Positions 22,179 through 29,436 of a DNA stretch of 32,220 nucleotides are shown piece by piece. The notes beneath the pieces are model-generated. The model saw only the letters and a program-made list of their open reading frames with translations, was not told the origin of the DNA and searched no databases. Within the stretch, counting starts at the first letter, position 1. Every line of letters begins with the position of its first letter. The translations under genes and the position numbers were made by a program. This stretch comes from a virus, in the IMG/VR virus record IMGVR_UViG_3300034190_001701, positions 1 to 32,220 of that record. One strand, 5' to 3'.

Positions 22179-22868
22179 ATGAAAACTATTTTGACCTTGA
22201 AATACGGTGATAAGTACAGTTCTGATGATGTGAACCGTATTTTTATAGATACATCAGGTAAGTATAATTATGTTTGTGTGACCGACAATCCTGAGGGATT
22301 ATTTTCAAATATTTATACAATACCTATTGAAGGCGAACCTGATGGTCATTGGGAAAAAGTAAAACTTTTTCAATACTATTTTGGCAAGACTCTTTACTTA
22401 GATTTAGATGTTGCAATACAAAATGATATAGAGCATTTATTTTCTTATCTTGACAAAACACCTGTGATCTGTTATACTTATTGGAAAGATAGAGGTGAAA
22501 AACATGGTATGTCTATACATGATTTTCCGTATCATAAAGATGAAAAGTGGGCGTACAATTATCTAAGCAACTTTAACTCAAGCGTAATGATGTGGGAAGA
22601 TGCAAGACATATATATGATTATTGGAAAAAAGATCAAGACTACTATATGGTAAAGTATGCAGGTGACGATAGATTCTTATACCATGAAAATTTTACATTT
22701 GAACATTGGCCAAGAGGTGAAATATACTCATTTAAATTTGACGGAGCAAAGTATCAACCTGATGCTACTATAGCACTGCTGAACGGACAATCAGACTTCC
22801 CAAATTTAGTTGAAGAATATTATGATGAACTTCGTATGTATAAAATGGGGCGAAAAGTACACGCCTGA
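22179..22868 (+). CDS. Glycosyltransferase-like protein, paralogue 1 of 4
   Basis: First gene of the rightward block, 229 aa from ATG 22179. It has the family opening (TLKYGDKYSSDDVNRIF), a Rossmann-like start with CVTDNPEGL near 33-41, and the DxD motif in TLYLDLDVAIQND (Asp75/Asp77), which binds the metal and sugar-nucleotide in GT-A enzymes. Then come a predicted acceptor region and FKFDGAKYQPDATIALLNGQ near the end. It is somewhat diverged from the other three: the opening lacks Trp and Cys. It ends in TGA, overlapping the next gene by 44 bases. Donor and acceptor are unknown. Confidence 0.75.
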   Translation: MKTILTLKYGDKYSSDDVNRIFIDTSGKYNYVCVTDNPEGLFSNIYTIPIEGEPDGHWEKVKLFQYYFGKTLYLDLDVAIQNDIEHLFSYLDKTPVICYTYWKDRGEKHGMSIHDFPYHKDEKWAYNYLSNFNSSVMMWEDARHIYDYWKKDQDYYMVKYAGDDRFLYHENFTFEHWPRGEIYSFKFDGAKYQPDATIALLNGQSDFPNLVEEYYDELRMYKMGRKVHA

Positions 22869-23577
22869 CTATGTGAATAATTTGTATCGTATGGTAGAAA
22901 GAAACTATACGAAACCCTTTACTTTCACTTGCTACACAGATGACACTGACGGATTAGAGTGTGATACACACCCTATACCTGATGACGGTGTTCTGCACCC
23001 TAAACATTGGTTCGGTAAAGAAGCATATTGTTGGGATAGAGCAAAGTTTCTTGTTTTTAATTCACAAGAATGGTTAGGGTATGAAGGAAAGTGGTGTTAT
23101 TTTGACCTTGATGTTATAATTCAAAACAATATAAACGAAATAGACATACTCGCAAATAAACCTAGACTAGTGCATTGTCGTTGGCAAGATCCCAAATTAA
23201 ATCATAACAGACTGTTTATAGAAATAAGAGGCACCTTCTATAATTCTAGTATGATGTTATGGAACGGTGAACAGTTAAAACATATATACCATGATGTGTT
23301 AATTAACGACAAAATGGTTTTTACAACCTTTTTTAAAGGTTCAGACAACTATCACTATTGGAGACAACGAAACATTTGGAAAAATATACCTTATGATTGG
23401 GTGTATTCTTATAATAGAGGAATGACTTTTCCTGATGATTTAGATGAAAAGTTATATAGACCTAATGCAAAAGTTTGTATATTCAATAAGGATTTGACAC
23501 CTGACCCTAAAGCAAAGAAACAAATTAAACTTGAAGATTTAAAAGACGAGGTATTGCTTTCATTATGGGAGGGATAA
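22825..23577 (+). CDS. Glycosyltransferase-like protein, paralogue 2 of 4
   Basis: About 250 aa. I choose ATG 22825 (MNFVCIKWGEKYTPDYVNNL) because this opening aligns with the other paralogues; an ATG at 22822 and a TTG at 22810 are alternatives. Motifs are FTCYTDDTDGLE (35-45), HPKHWFGKEAYCWDRAKFLV (58-77), and the DxD in YFDLDVIIQNN (Asp94/Asp96). SDNYHYWRQRNIW and WVYSYNRGM (C-terminal third) are shared with paralogue 3. These indicate a GT-A-fold transferase using a nucleotide sugar. The start lies inside paralogue 1 and the end overlaps paralogue 3 by 13 bases. Confidence 0.78.
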   Translation: MNFVCIKWGEKYTPDYVNNLYRMVERNYTKPFTFTCYTDDTDGLECDTHPIPDDGVLHPKHWFGKEAYCWDRAKFLVFNSQEWLGYEGKWCYFDLDVIIQNNINEIDILANKPRLVHCRWQDPKLNHNRLFIEIRGTFYNSSMMLWNGEQLKHIYHDVLINDKMVFTTFFKGSDNYHYWRQRNIWKNIPYDWVYSYNRGMTFPDDLDEKLYRPNAKVCIFNKDLTPDPKAKKQIKLEDLKDEVLLSLWEG

Positions 23578-24392
23578 GAGTAAATTACGTCTGTTGTAAA
23601 TGGGGTACTAAATATGGACCACACTTTGTTAATAAACTTTATAACATGGCCAAACGAAATACCGATAGCAGTAAATTTGATTTTCACTTTTATTGTTATA
23701 CTGATATTATTGAAGGTCTTGAGCCTGACATTAAGGTTATTGAGTTTCCTGATATTCCCAATATTCATCCTAAGTATTGGTTTGGTGATGATAAGTTCAA
23801 GTACGGTATGGCTAGGTGTTGGGATCGTCCTAAAACTTTTGTTTTTAATACTCATAATTTTGCTAGTGACAGTCCAACTGGTCGCTTCGTTTTTTTAGAT
23901 TTAGATGTAATCATACAGGGTGACATGGAACCTATCATTATGTATGATTTAGAGCGTCCTACTAAACTTAGAAGTTGGTGGCAGGACCCTCGACCAATGA
24001 AAACTAGACAATTTAGATTAGCTCACGGTGCATACACTAATGGTTCTTGTCAGGTTTGGGGTGACGATCAAACAGAAATCATTTGGCAAGATGTGTTACA
24101 ACACCAAGAACGTATTTGGTATACTTTTACAGATGGTACTGACAATTACCATAGTTGGCGTTGGGGTATGTTTAGTAAAAATCCACTTTGGGGACACTTT
24201 CCAAGTTGGATGGCATACTCATATAACAGAGGCAGAGATTGGGAAGCCGGAGACTTAGAAGTAGATAAATATCGCCCAGATTCTATACTATGTGTTTTTA
24301 ATATTGACCTACTTCCTTTTGAAGATTCAAGTAGAGGCAAAACAAAACAAGATCAATTAGCAGATCCAAATCTATTGGAGCATTGGAAATGA
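23565..24392 (+). CDS. Glycosyltransferase-like protein, paralogue 3 of 4
   Basis: A 275-aa protein from ATG 23565. The opening VNYVCCKWGTKYGPHFVNKL, FYCYTDIIEGLEPD (42-55), IHPKYWFG (67-74), CWDRPKTFVFN (85-95) and the DxD in FLDLDVIIQGD (Asp112/Asp114) run in the same order as paralogue 2, its closest relative. LRSWWQDPRP and TDNYHSWRWG follow, then WMAYSYNRG. It ends in TGA with the next ATG overlapping (ATGA). It is a GT-A-type glycosyltransferase by motif and paralogy; the sugar is unknown. Confidence 0.78.
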   Translation: MGGIRVNYVCCKWGTKYGPHFVNKLYNMAKRNTDSSKFDFHFYCYTDIIEGLEPDIKVIEFPDIPNIHPKYWFGDDKFKYGMARCWDRPKTFVFNTHNFASDSPTGRFVFLDLDVIIQGDMEPIIMYDLERPTKLRSWWQDPRPMKTRQFRLAHGAYTNGSCQVWGDDQTEIIWQDVLQHQERIWYTFTDGTDNYHSWRWGMFSKNPLWGHFPSWMAYSYNRGRDWEAGDLEVDKYRPDSILCVFNIDLLPFEDSSRGKTKQDQLADPNLLEHWK

Positions 24393-25072
24393 TTAACATT
24401 TATACTGTGAAATGGGGTTTGAAATATAATTCAGATCACGTTAATAAGATACACGAAATGTGTAAAAAATATATTACTGAGGAGTTTGACTTTTATTGTC
24501 TAACTGATTGGCCTCATGGATTAAATCCAGACATATTAACTATAGATTTTCCTGAAGATAACTATTATGAAAAATGGTGGAATAAACTATATTTGTTTGA
24601 TCGTTCTATTGTATCACAAAAGGGTGAAAAATTATTTTTAGATTTAGATGTTGAGATACAAAATAATATTGACTGTATTGTAAACTATGATCCAGGTGAT
24701 AGTTTAACTTTTATCAGAACTTGTTGGCACAATCTTAAAAAAATGAAACGTGATGTTGTTGACATTCCTTGGGCATATACTGAATTAAACTCATCTGTGT
24801 TACGTTGGAACGACCGACTAAATATTGATAAGATTACTAAGTTTGTGCGTGACTATCCTTCGCAAATCTTTTTTTATTACCGTGGATTAGATAATTTATT
24901 TGGACACCAGCGTGAAAGATTATTAAAAATAGAACACTTTCCTGACGGTTGGGTATACAGTTATAATAACGGTTATATATGGCCTACTGACATTGACCAA
25001 CATAAGATAAGAGATAACCTACTTATATGTTTATATGATTCTATGGAGCGACCAGAAGATGTTAAATTATAA
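24389..25072 (+). CDS. Glycosyltransferase-like protein, paralogue 4 of 4
   Basis: A 227-aa protein. I use ATG 24389 (MINIYTVKWGLKYNSDHVNK), which overlaps the stop of paralogue 3 (ATGA), rather than TTG 24383. It has FDFYCLTDWPHGLNPD (33-48), WWNKLYLFD (63-71), the DxD in LFLDLDVEIQNN (Asp85/Asp87), and GWVYSYNNGYIWP at the end, matching WVYSYNRG of the others. It is a GT-A-type transferase by motif. It overlaps the next gene by 14 bases, so all five rightward genes form one translationally linked unit. Confidence 0.78.
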   Translation: MINIYTVKWGLKYNSDHVNKIHEMCKKYITEEFDFYCLTDWPHGLNPDILTIDFPEDNYYEKWWNKLYLFDRSIVSQKGEKLFLDLDVEIQNNIDCIVNYDPGDSLTFIRTCWHNLKKMKRDVVDIPWAYTELNSSVLRWNDRLNIDKITKFVRDYPSQIFFYYRGLDNLFGHQRERLLKIEHFPDGWVYSYNNGYIWPTDIDQHKIRDNLLICLYDSMERPEDVKL

Positions 25073-25712
25073 TTTTTTGAATAACTATAAAAATTGGGGT
25101 GATGGTTTAGACAAAATGAACCATGAAATGCCTTATAAAATGGAAGATTTTCGTAAATCATTGAATCCAAATAGTATGGAAGCCAGTATTTGGCTTGTAG
25201 AAGAATTACAAAAACACGTTGAAAAAGACGATTTAAATATTACTGTTCTTAATTCCTGGCTAGGATTTCCTCTTGTTCCGTTACTATGTGAAAATTTATC
25301 TGTCGAAAAAATAAATCTTATTGATGTAGACAATGATGCTTTAGAATTGTCTAAAGTATTCAATAAGTATTATGCTGACACAGGTATTGATTTGAATCAT
25401 ATTAACTGGGACATTCCTTTTGCTTTCCATGATATAAATGCCCTGAACACAGATGTAGTTATATCGTTATCAGCAGAAACAATGTATCCATTAGAAGAAA
25501 TGACTACCGCAAACCCTGATTGTATTTTTGCTGTACAATCATCTAATATTTTTAAAGAAATGTATGGTATTAACTGTGTTGACACTATTGACAATCATAT
25601 AAAAAATGTTGGCATCAAAAAGACTTTATATAAGGACTCAATCAAACAAAAATACTGGACCTTTGATGGACAGAACGAATTTGATAGGTTTATGGTTATT
25701 GGAAAGAAGTAG
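25059..25712 (+). CDS. Methyltransferase-like protein (class I Rossmann, degenerate)
   Basis: A 217-aa protein from ATG 25059, inside the end of paralogue 4. The strand-loop-helix series NITVLNSWLGFPLVPLLCEN (about 60-80), INLIDVDNDALELSKVFN (85-102) and TDVVISLSAETMYPLEEM (about 130-147) resembles a class I SAM-dependent methyltransferase, with Asp-Val-Asp in the place of the ribose-binding acidic residue. The Gly-rich loop is unusual: Asn-Ser-Trp-Leu-Gly instead of Gly-x-Gly-x-Gly. It could methylate a sugar or protein made or altered by its neighbours, or be inactive. Its end overlaps the convergent oxygenase gene by 17 bases. Confidence 0.55.
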   Translation: MLNYNFLNNYKNWGDGLDKMNHEMPYKMEDFRKSLNPNSMEASIWLVEELQKHVEKDDLNITVLNSWLGFPLVPLLCENLSVEKINLIDVDNDALELSKVFNKYYADTGIDLNHINWDIPFAFHDINALNTDVVISLSAETMYPLEEMTTANPDCIFAVQSSNIFKEMYGINCVDTIDNHIKNVGIKKTLYKDSIKQKYWTFDGQNEFDRFMVIGKK

Positions 25713-26352
25713 CGTCTTCTTCAGAAATATCCTCAATCATACTACGCCAAATCTCTAGATGTGGTACAACAAACCCTAAAGTGATACGAGGCTCATACGA
25801 ACCAGCACAATGATAGTAAACTTTATCAGGCTCTCTGCCTCTACCATAATATCCTACTTTACAAGTCCATCCAGGCTTGTCTTTCATTGTGACTATTTCT
25901 TTTGTCAAAGGATCCCTATATCTAAAAAATCCATTTCCTTCTTTAGAGTATGACAAAAGAATATTATATCCATTGGCATTCCAGTTGTTATGCCAACCCA
26001 TGAAACCATTGGCAGGGTAAAATACATTTACTGCTTGATTACGAGCACCTAAGTACGCACATAATTCTTCTGCTAATTTATTTCTTTTTTCTTTATGTTC
26101 TTGCGGTGAATTTTCAGATGTGTTTATATCTACAGACAAGACTCTCTCAGGAAATCCTATGTGTTGTCCATCTTTATCAACTATCTCTTTCAAATACTCT
26201 TCACCGCAAGCCTCTTCTAACAGCATACCCTGATGCCTATCTTCACTATGGGCTATTTCTACGAGTTTAGTCAAGTCAGACTGAAAAAACCAATCACTAT
26301 AATCAGTGAGTATTTTTATTACTTCTTCATTTTTTATATCTATCCATCTCAT
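25696..26352 (-). CDS. 2OG-Fe(II) oxygenase-like protein
   Basis: A 218-aa protein, ATG 26352 overlapping the stop of the glycosyltransferase upstream (ATGA). The C-terminal half fits a double-stranded beta-helix oxygenase: MGWHNNWN (His121, Asn123), NILLSYSKEGNGFFRYRDP, GWTCKVGYYG, then VYYHCAGSYEPRITLGFVVP (His181, Arg189). The spacing suits His-x-Asp/Glu...His plus a 2OG-binding Arg, but the middle ligand is Asn, not Asp. Similar H-x-N proteins occur in marine phages as I recall. The target may be a protein side chain or a sugar. The start-stop overlap says it is made with the glycosyltransferase. Confidence 0.65.
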   Translation of the reverse strand: MRWIDIKNEEVIKILTDYSDWFFQSDLTKLVEIAHSEDRHQGMLLEEACGEEYLKEIVDKDGQHIGFPERVLSVDINTSENSPQEHKEKRNKLAEELCAYLGARNQAVNVFYPANGFMGWHNNWNANGYNILLSYSKEGNGFFRYRDPLTKEIVTMKDKPGWTCKVGYYGRGREPDKVYYHCAGSYEPRITLGFVVPHLEIWRSMIEDISEEDATSFQ

Positions 26353-27059
26353 GGATTCAATTCACCTTTAGGTATCGTGTGATGATATAATACTATCTCT
26401 TGTCCCTGTAGTTCTTCATAGTGATAACCATTAATAAAATTCCAACGTGCATCAGGTTCTTCTACATAACCCCATTTGACATCATGTCCCCCGTATGTTA
26501 GTAACCTCCACATAGTAAACGTATCCCATTTTACACAATCAGGAGGATAGTGCATAACATCAAAATCAGGTTTGCGTTGTTCTAAGTATTCAGTCCACCA
26601 TGCTCCCATCAAATCCATTACAGCAGGCGTTTTACGATAAACAAAAAAGCCACAATGACAAGTCATTTCCTCTGTGTCAGACAGCTTAGTTAGTTTAGCA
26701 TTATATGGTCTGTTTTTTGTAAATACTATGTCTTTATCATCGGGAAGTATGTCGAAAATATTTTTTATATCTTCGTGTTCACACATCATATCTGCGTCAA
26801 GATAAGCTGTAATATCATATGGTGTTTTTTCAAGAGCCCAAAGTTTTGCTCTGATATGATCCGGTATACCCTCAGTAATTACATTATTGAATAACTTAAA
26901 ATCTTCGGGTTGTACCCATTCTTCATGGGTAAAAAAAGTAATATTAGCGTCAGACCAAAAGTCTCTTATTGATTCTGCTAACAGTTTAGCATACTTATAA
27001 AAGCCTTTTTGTTTTGAGGCTACAATTACAAAACCTTTAGTTAGATTCTTCTTCGGCAT
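26349..27059 (-). CDS. Glycosyltransferase (GT8-like, minus strand)
   Basis: A 236-aa protein from ATG 27059 (MPKKNLTKGFVIVASKQKGF); a TTG at 27065 would add two residues. GFVIVASKQKGFYKYAKLLA and FFTHEEW are the first Rossmann strands. AYLDADMMCEHEDI holds the DxD (Asp88/Asp90), and HCGFFVYRKTPAVMDLM and the late LYHHT histidines resemble GT8/GT-A families that use UDP sugars. It is only distantly like the four rightward paralogues. Its start lies in the end of the 161-aa gene, and its stop overlaps the oxygenase, linking these genes. Confidence 0.75.
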   Translation of the reverse strand: MPKKNLTKGFVIVASKQKGFYKYAKLLAESIRDFWSDANITFFTHEEWVQPEDFKLFNNVITEGIPDHIRAKLWALEKTPYDITAYLDADMMCEHEDIKNIFDILPDDKDIVFTKNRPYNAKLTKLSDTEEMTCHCGFFVYRKTPAVMDLMGAWWTEYLEQRKPDFDVMHYPPDCVKWDTFTMWRLLTYGGHDVKWGYVEEPDARWNFINGYHYEELQGQEIVLYHHTIPKGELNP

Positions 27060-27522
27060 TTTCAATTTCCTGCATCAATAATATAGAACAATATGCTTGA
27101 ACTTCCATTATACTTTTAGATTTTCTCATAAGTCTTTTTAATTTAGTATTTTTTGATTCTTTTACAGCATCAATTTCAAATGCAGATAATTTTGCTGCAA
27201 ATAATGCTTCTTGTTTTGCTCTAGATTGTTGAGCTTCTCTTCGTTCAGCTTGTTGTTTTATTCTTGTATTTCTTCTGTCCAAACCTCTTTGAGTGTTTTC
27301 ATCTATTTCTTCTTCGGTAAATTGTTGTAAAACAGCAATCATGTCAGGATTAGTGCCATCCTTATCCTGAATAGATGCCATAGACTCCTTACCATTAGGA
27401 AATTTTATAGTAACAATTAAATGCTTATTTTCCTTATTAGACCAATAAGGATTAAGATATTGTTTTGCCGGAGGGATGTCTTGTATCGTTGTGACTTCAG
27501 AATCAACAGATATCTCTGTCAT
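27037..27522 (-). CDS. 161-aa coiled-coil protein of unknown function
   Basis: I do not recognise this protein. The N-terminal third has PPAKQYLNPYWSNKENKHL and a strand pair (LIVTIKFPNGKESMASIQD). The rest is charged and helical: FTEEEIDENTQRGLDRRNTR, a Gln/Arg/Ala-rich stretch, and NTKLKRLMRKSKSIMEVQAY near 125-145. There are no signal or membrane segments. GGAG lies before ATG 27522. It sits between the YTG-repeat fibre and the glycosyltransferase. A fibre assembly factor is conceivable from place and coiled-coil character, but not shown. Confidence 0.7.
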   Translation of the reverse strand: MTEISVDSEVTTIQDIPPAKQYLNPYWSNKENKHLIVTIKFPNGKESMASIQDKDGTNPDMIAVLQQFTEEEIDENTQRGLDRRNTRIKQQAERREAQQSRAKQEALFAAKLSAFEIDAVKESKNTKLKRLMRKSKSIMEVQAYCSILLMQEIENAEEESN

Positions 27523-27536
27523 AATTTAACTCCATA

Positions 27537-27565
27537 ATTAAAATAGTGTAATACTATATAGTCAA
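27537..27565 (-). promoter_or_regulatory. Sigma70-like promoter candidate before the 161-aa/GT/oxygenase operon
   Basis: The minus strand reads TTGACT (27565-27560), a 17-base spacer, and TTTAAT (27542-27537): five of six matches to each host -35/-10 hexamer at ideal spacing. It has no late octamer, unlike the structural operons. The predicted start (about 27530) falls within the first gene's ribosome site, so either initiation is slightly upstream or the main benefit is to the downstream glycosyltransferase and oxygenase. Confidence 0.4.
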
Positions 27566-27568
27566 GTT

Positions 27569-28843
27569 TTAAGCAGTCCTCACCCACAGTTTGATCGTAG
27601 AAACATTTTCTGTTGTAGCTTGAATAGTTGCTGCTGTATATGCACCGGTGTACGCACCTGTAAATGTTCCTGTGTATGCACCTGTGTAAGTTCCAGAGTA
27701 TGCAGAAGTTCCTACAAAATTTCCAGTAAAAGCTCCTCCAAACTCGTTTGTATACACACCAGTATATGTTTTAGCACCTGTGAAAAATCCTGTGAAATTT
27801 CCAGTAAAAGAACCAGTGTAAGAGGTTGGGCCGGCAAATCCCGCAAAAAACGGTGTAAAGGCTTGTGAATAAACGCCTGTGTAAATTCCAGAGTAATTAT
27901 CAGTTCCTACAAAATTTCCTGTAAATTCTCCTGAGTAGGACCCCGTATAACTACCAGTGTACGTTTTTGCTCCAGTAAAACTGCCAGCAAAGTCAGCACT
28001 AAAAGTATTGTCGAAATTACCTGTAAAACTACCCGCATAATCTGAATCTGCCAATTCGTGTCTTGTATCAGTGAATCCAGCAGTGTCACCCATTTGTGTC
28101 CAAGTGCCTGTTTCTGATGGGGTGCCTGACTGTACAAGATAACAACCCACACCAGGTGTGGTTGCGTAATCTTCAACAATTCTATTTCTAAAATTCGGAA
28201 CCATTTGTTCAATTTGAGCTGCGGTCATCATTTTGACACCGCTATCATAAGTCAAAGATGCTAAATCACTATTTGCTGATGTAGTCGGAGCAGTTTTTTG
28301 CCAAAGGTATATAGTGTTTGTATCACCATCTACTTGAGTATCTGTAATAGTGTAGCGAGATGTCCAAGTACCACCAGAGGGTGAAGAGGCTGCTAAGTGA
28401 AATTGTCCTACAGTGTAGTCAGTTTCAGTAACCATATCAGTGACAACTTTATCTAATATGTCTGTGTCTAACTCAGCGTCTGTAAACTCATTTAGTGAAT
28501 TAGTATCATATCCTAAAGCTCTATTAGTAATACTTTCCGAGGCAGCTGAAGTAACTTGTTTGAAATAGTAGGTAGTAGTCGATAAAGTTCCTGCTGCTGG
28601 GTGTGTACCGATAGCCTCTGTTCTTTTAGTATCAGCAAAAGTTCCTATCGCTGAACCACTAAGAGCATTTGCAGTGTCCACATTGAGATCCCCTGTTAAG
28701 GTTCCATCCCAATCGTCTGCATATTTGTTTGTTATCACATAGGAAAGATACTGATTAATTTCAGTATCAGTCATTTCCTGCAAGCCCTGAAAATTTGAAG
28801 AGCTAGGAGGACTTCCTGATGCTTTTACTCTTAATGGTCGCAT
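27569..28843 (-). CDS. Fibre protein with [YF]-x-G-x tetrapeptide array
   Basis: A 424-aa protein, ATG 28843. Residues 1-60 include SPPSSSNFQGLQEMTDTEIN and QYLSYVITNKY, an opening I associate with marine T4-like structural proteins. Residues 60-265 are a beta-rich region. Residues 268-404 are almost wholly tetrapeptides of the form Tyr/Phe-Thr/Ser-Gly-x (for example FTGN, YTGS, YSGE, FVGT). The array contains a 66-residue super-repeat (TGAKTYTG at 289 and 355). It ends with a short cap (TIKLWVRTA). It is probably an extended tail or whisker fibre. The Thr/Ser/Tyr-rich array is a conceivable glycan acceptor. Confidence 0.8.
   Translation of the reverse strand: MRPLRVKASGSPPSSSNFQGLQEMTDTEINQYLSYVITNKYADDWDGTLTGDLNVDTANALSGSAIGTFADTKRTEAIGTHPAAGTLSTTTYYFKQVTSAASESITNRALGYDTNSLNEFTDAELDTDILDKVVTDMVTETDYTVGQFHLAASSPSGGTWTSRYTITDTQVDGDTNTIYLWQKTAPTTSANSDLASLTYDSGVKMMTAAQIEQMVPNFRNRIVEDYATTPGVGCYLVQSGTPSETGTWTQMGDTAGFTDTRHELADSDYAGSFTGNFDNTFSADFAGSFTGAKTYTGSYTGSYSGEFTGNFVGTDNYSGIYTGVYSQAFTPFFAGFAGPTSYTGSFTGNFTGFFTGAKTYTGVYTNEFGGAFTGNFVGTSAYSGTYTGAYTGTFTGAYTGAYTAATIQATTENVSTIKLWVRTA
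27632..28042 (-). repeat. Tetrapeptide array, residues 268-404 of the 424-aa fibre
   Basis: A 12-base-period coding repeat giving aromatic-x-Gly-x units (about 34), with imperfect units and two approximately 66-residue super-repeats. Period four with Tyr/Phe at position 1 and Gly at 3 differs from collagen's Gly-x-y. Confidence 0.8.
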
Positions 28844-28853
28844 TTACTTATCC

Positions 28854-29432
28854 TTAATTCAATCTTGTTCCGGACGAATCATAAATCACTGTTTCTACCA
28901 TAGTGTTCCAATTTGTAGAAGTAGTACCGATTAGTTGTGCTGTAGCTCCTGCAGGAAGATCTATTGCAGCATTAGCCGTTCCGCTGTTTATTGTTCCTGA
29001 GGTATTAGGATATATTTTTACATTGACAGATGTTCCATTGACTACATTATACCACAGGCCTGCCGCTGCTGTAGGAAGTTTTACACCTTGGTCTGCTGTT
29101 GCAGTTGTAACAGCATTGAAAGTTTTAGTCAATGCTGTTGCTCCTGATTGGTCAGTACCTGCCGCTGTCACCGCCGCAGTTATAGATGCTGTGTGGTCTC
29201 CAGTTGATGTTAAATTCACCGTAGCTGTATTACCTGAAGTATCTACAGTAAATAACGAACCATTTACATCAATACCTGCATCTAAAGAGGCGAGTCCAGA
29301 AGCATCCAAAGTACCAAAAGCAGCATTGTTACCTGATTCATATTTATCGGTATTTAAATTGGTAAAGTTAGTATCCACCTCATTATTTGTGAGAGGACTA
29401 CCTTTTGTTGATCTTAATGTTATTGTTGACAT
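28854..29432 (-). CDS. Short tail-fibre-like protein, 192 aa
   Basis: Fibre-type protein with the opening MSTITLRSTKGSPLTNNEVD and TNFTNLNTDKY (1-30), a structural-protein N-terminus common in marine T4-like phages. Residues 30-80 are a Gly/Ala/Ser-rich shaft. Residues 87-192 form a C-terminal module nearly identical in plan to that of the 616-aa fibre, with the same SSGTRLN end. It is therefore a short fibre using a shared tip or trimerisation domain. A late octamer lies 79 bases upstream, inside the preceding gene. Confidence 0.82.
   Translation of the reverse strand: MSTITLRSTKGSPLTNNEVDTNFTNLNTDKYESGNNAAFGTLDASGLASLDAGIDVNGSLFTVDTSGNTATVNLTSTGDHTASITAAVTAAGTDQSGATALTKTFNAVTTATADQGVKLPTAAAGLWYNVVNGTSVNVKIYPNTSGTINSGTANAAIDLPAGATAQLIGTTSTNWNTMVETVIYDSSGTRLN
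28857..29174 (-). repeat. Fibre C-terminal module, copy 2 (192-aa protein)
   Basis: Encodes residues 87-192, from AVTAAGTDQSGATALT to SSGTRLN, paired with 17939-18256. The central VKIYPNTSGTIN block matches the KIYPNTSGTIN of copy 1. Confidence 0.8.
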
Positions 29433-29436
29433 TTAA

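Noticed and set aside
22310-22317. Minus-strand late octamer within glycosyltransferase paralogue 1
   Set aside because: It faces leftward about 190 bases from the 108-aa gene, inside an opposing gene, and a better copy lies at 22155.
22179-25072. DNA glucosyltransferases like T4 alpha/beta-gt
   Set aside because: Their DxD GT-A-type motifs and setting among fibre genes do not resemble T4 GT-B-fold DNA glucosyltransferases; no hydroxymethyl-cytosine genes are in the window.
27543-27559. Transcription terminator hairpin after the 424-aa fibre
   Set aside because: ATAGT/ACTAT gives only a five-pair AT stem with a weak U run; too unstable to call.
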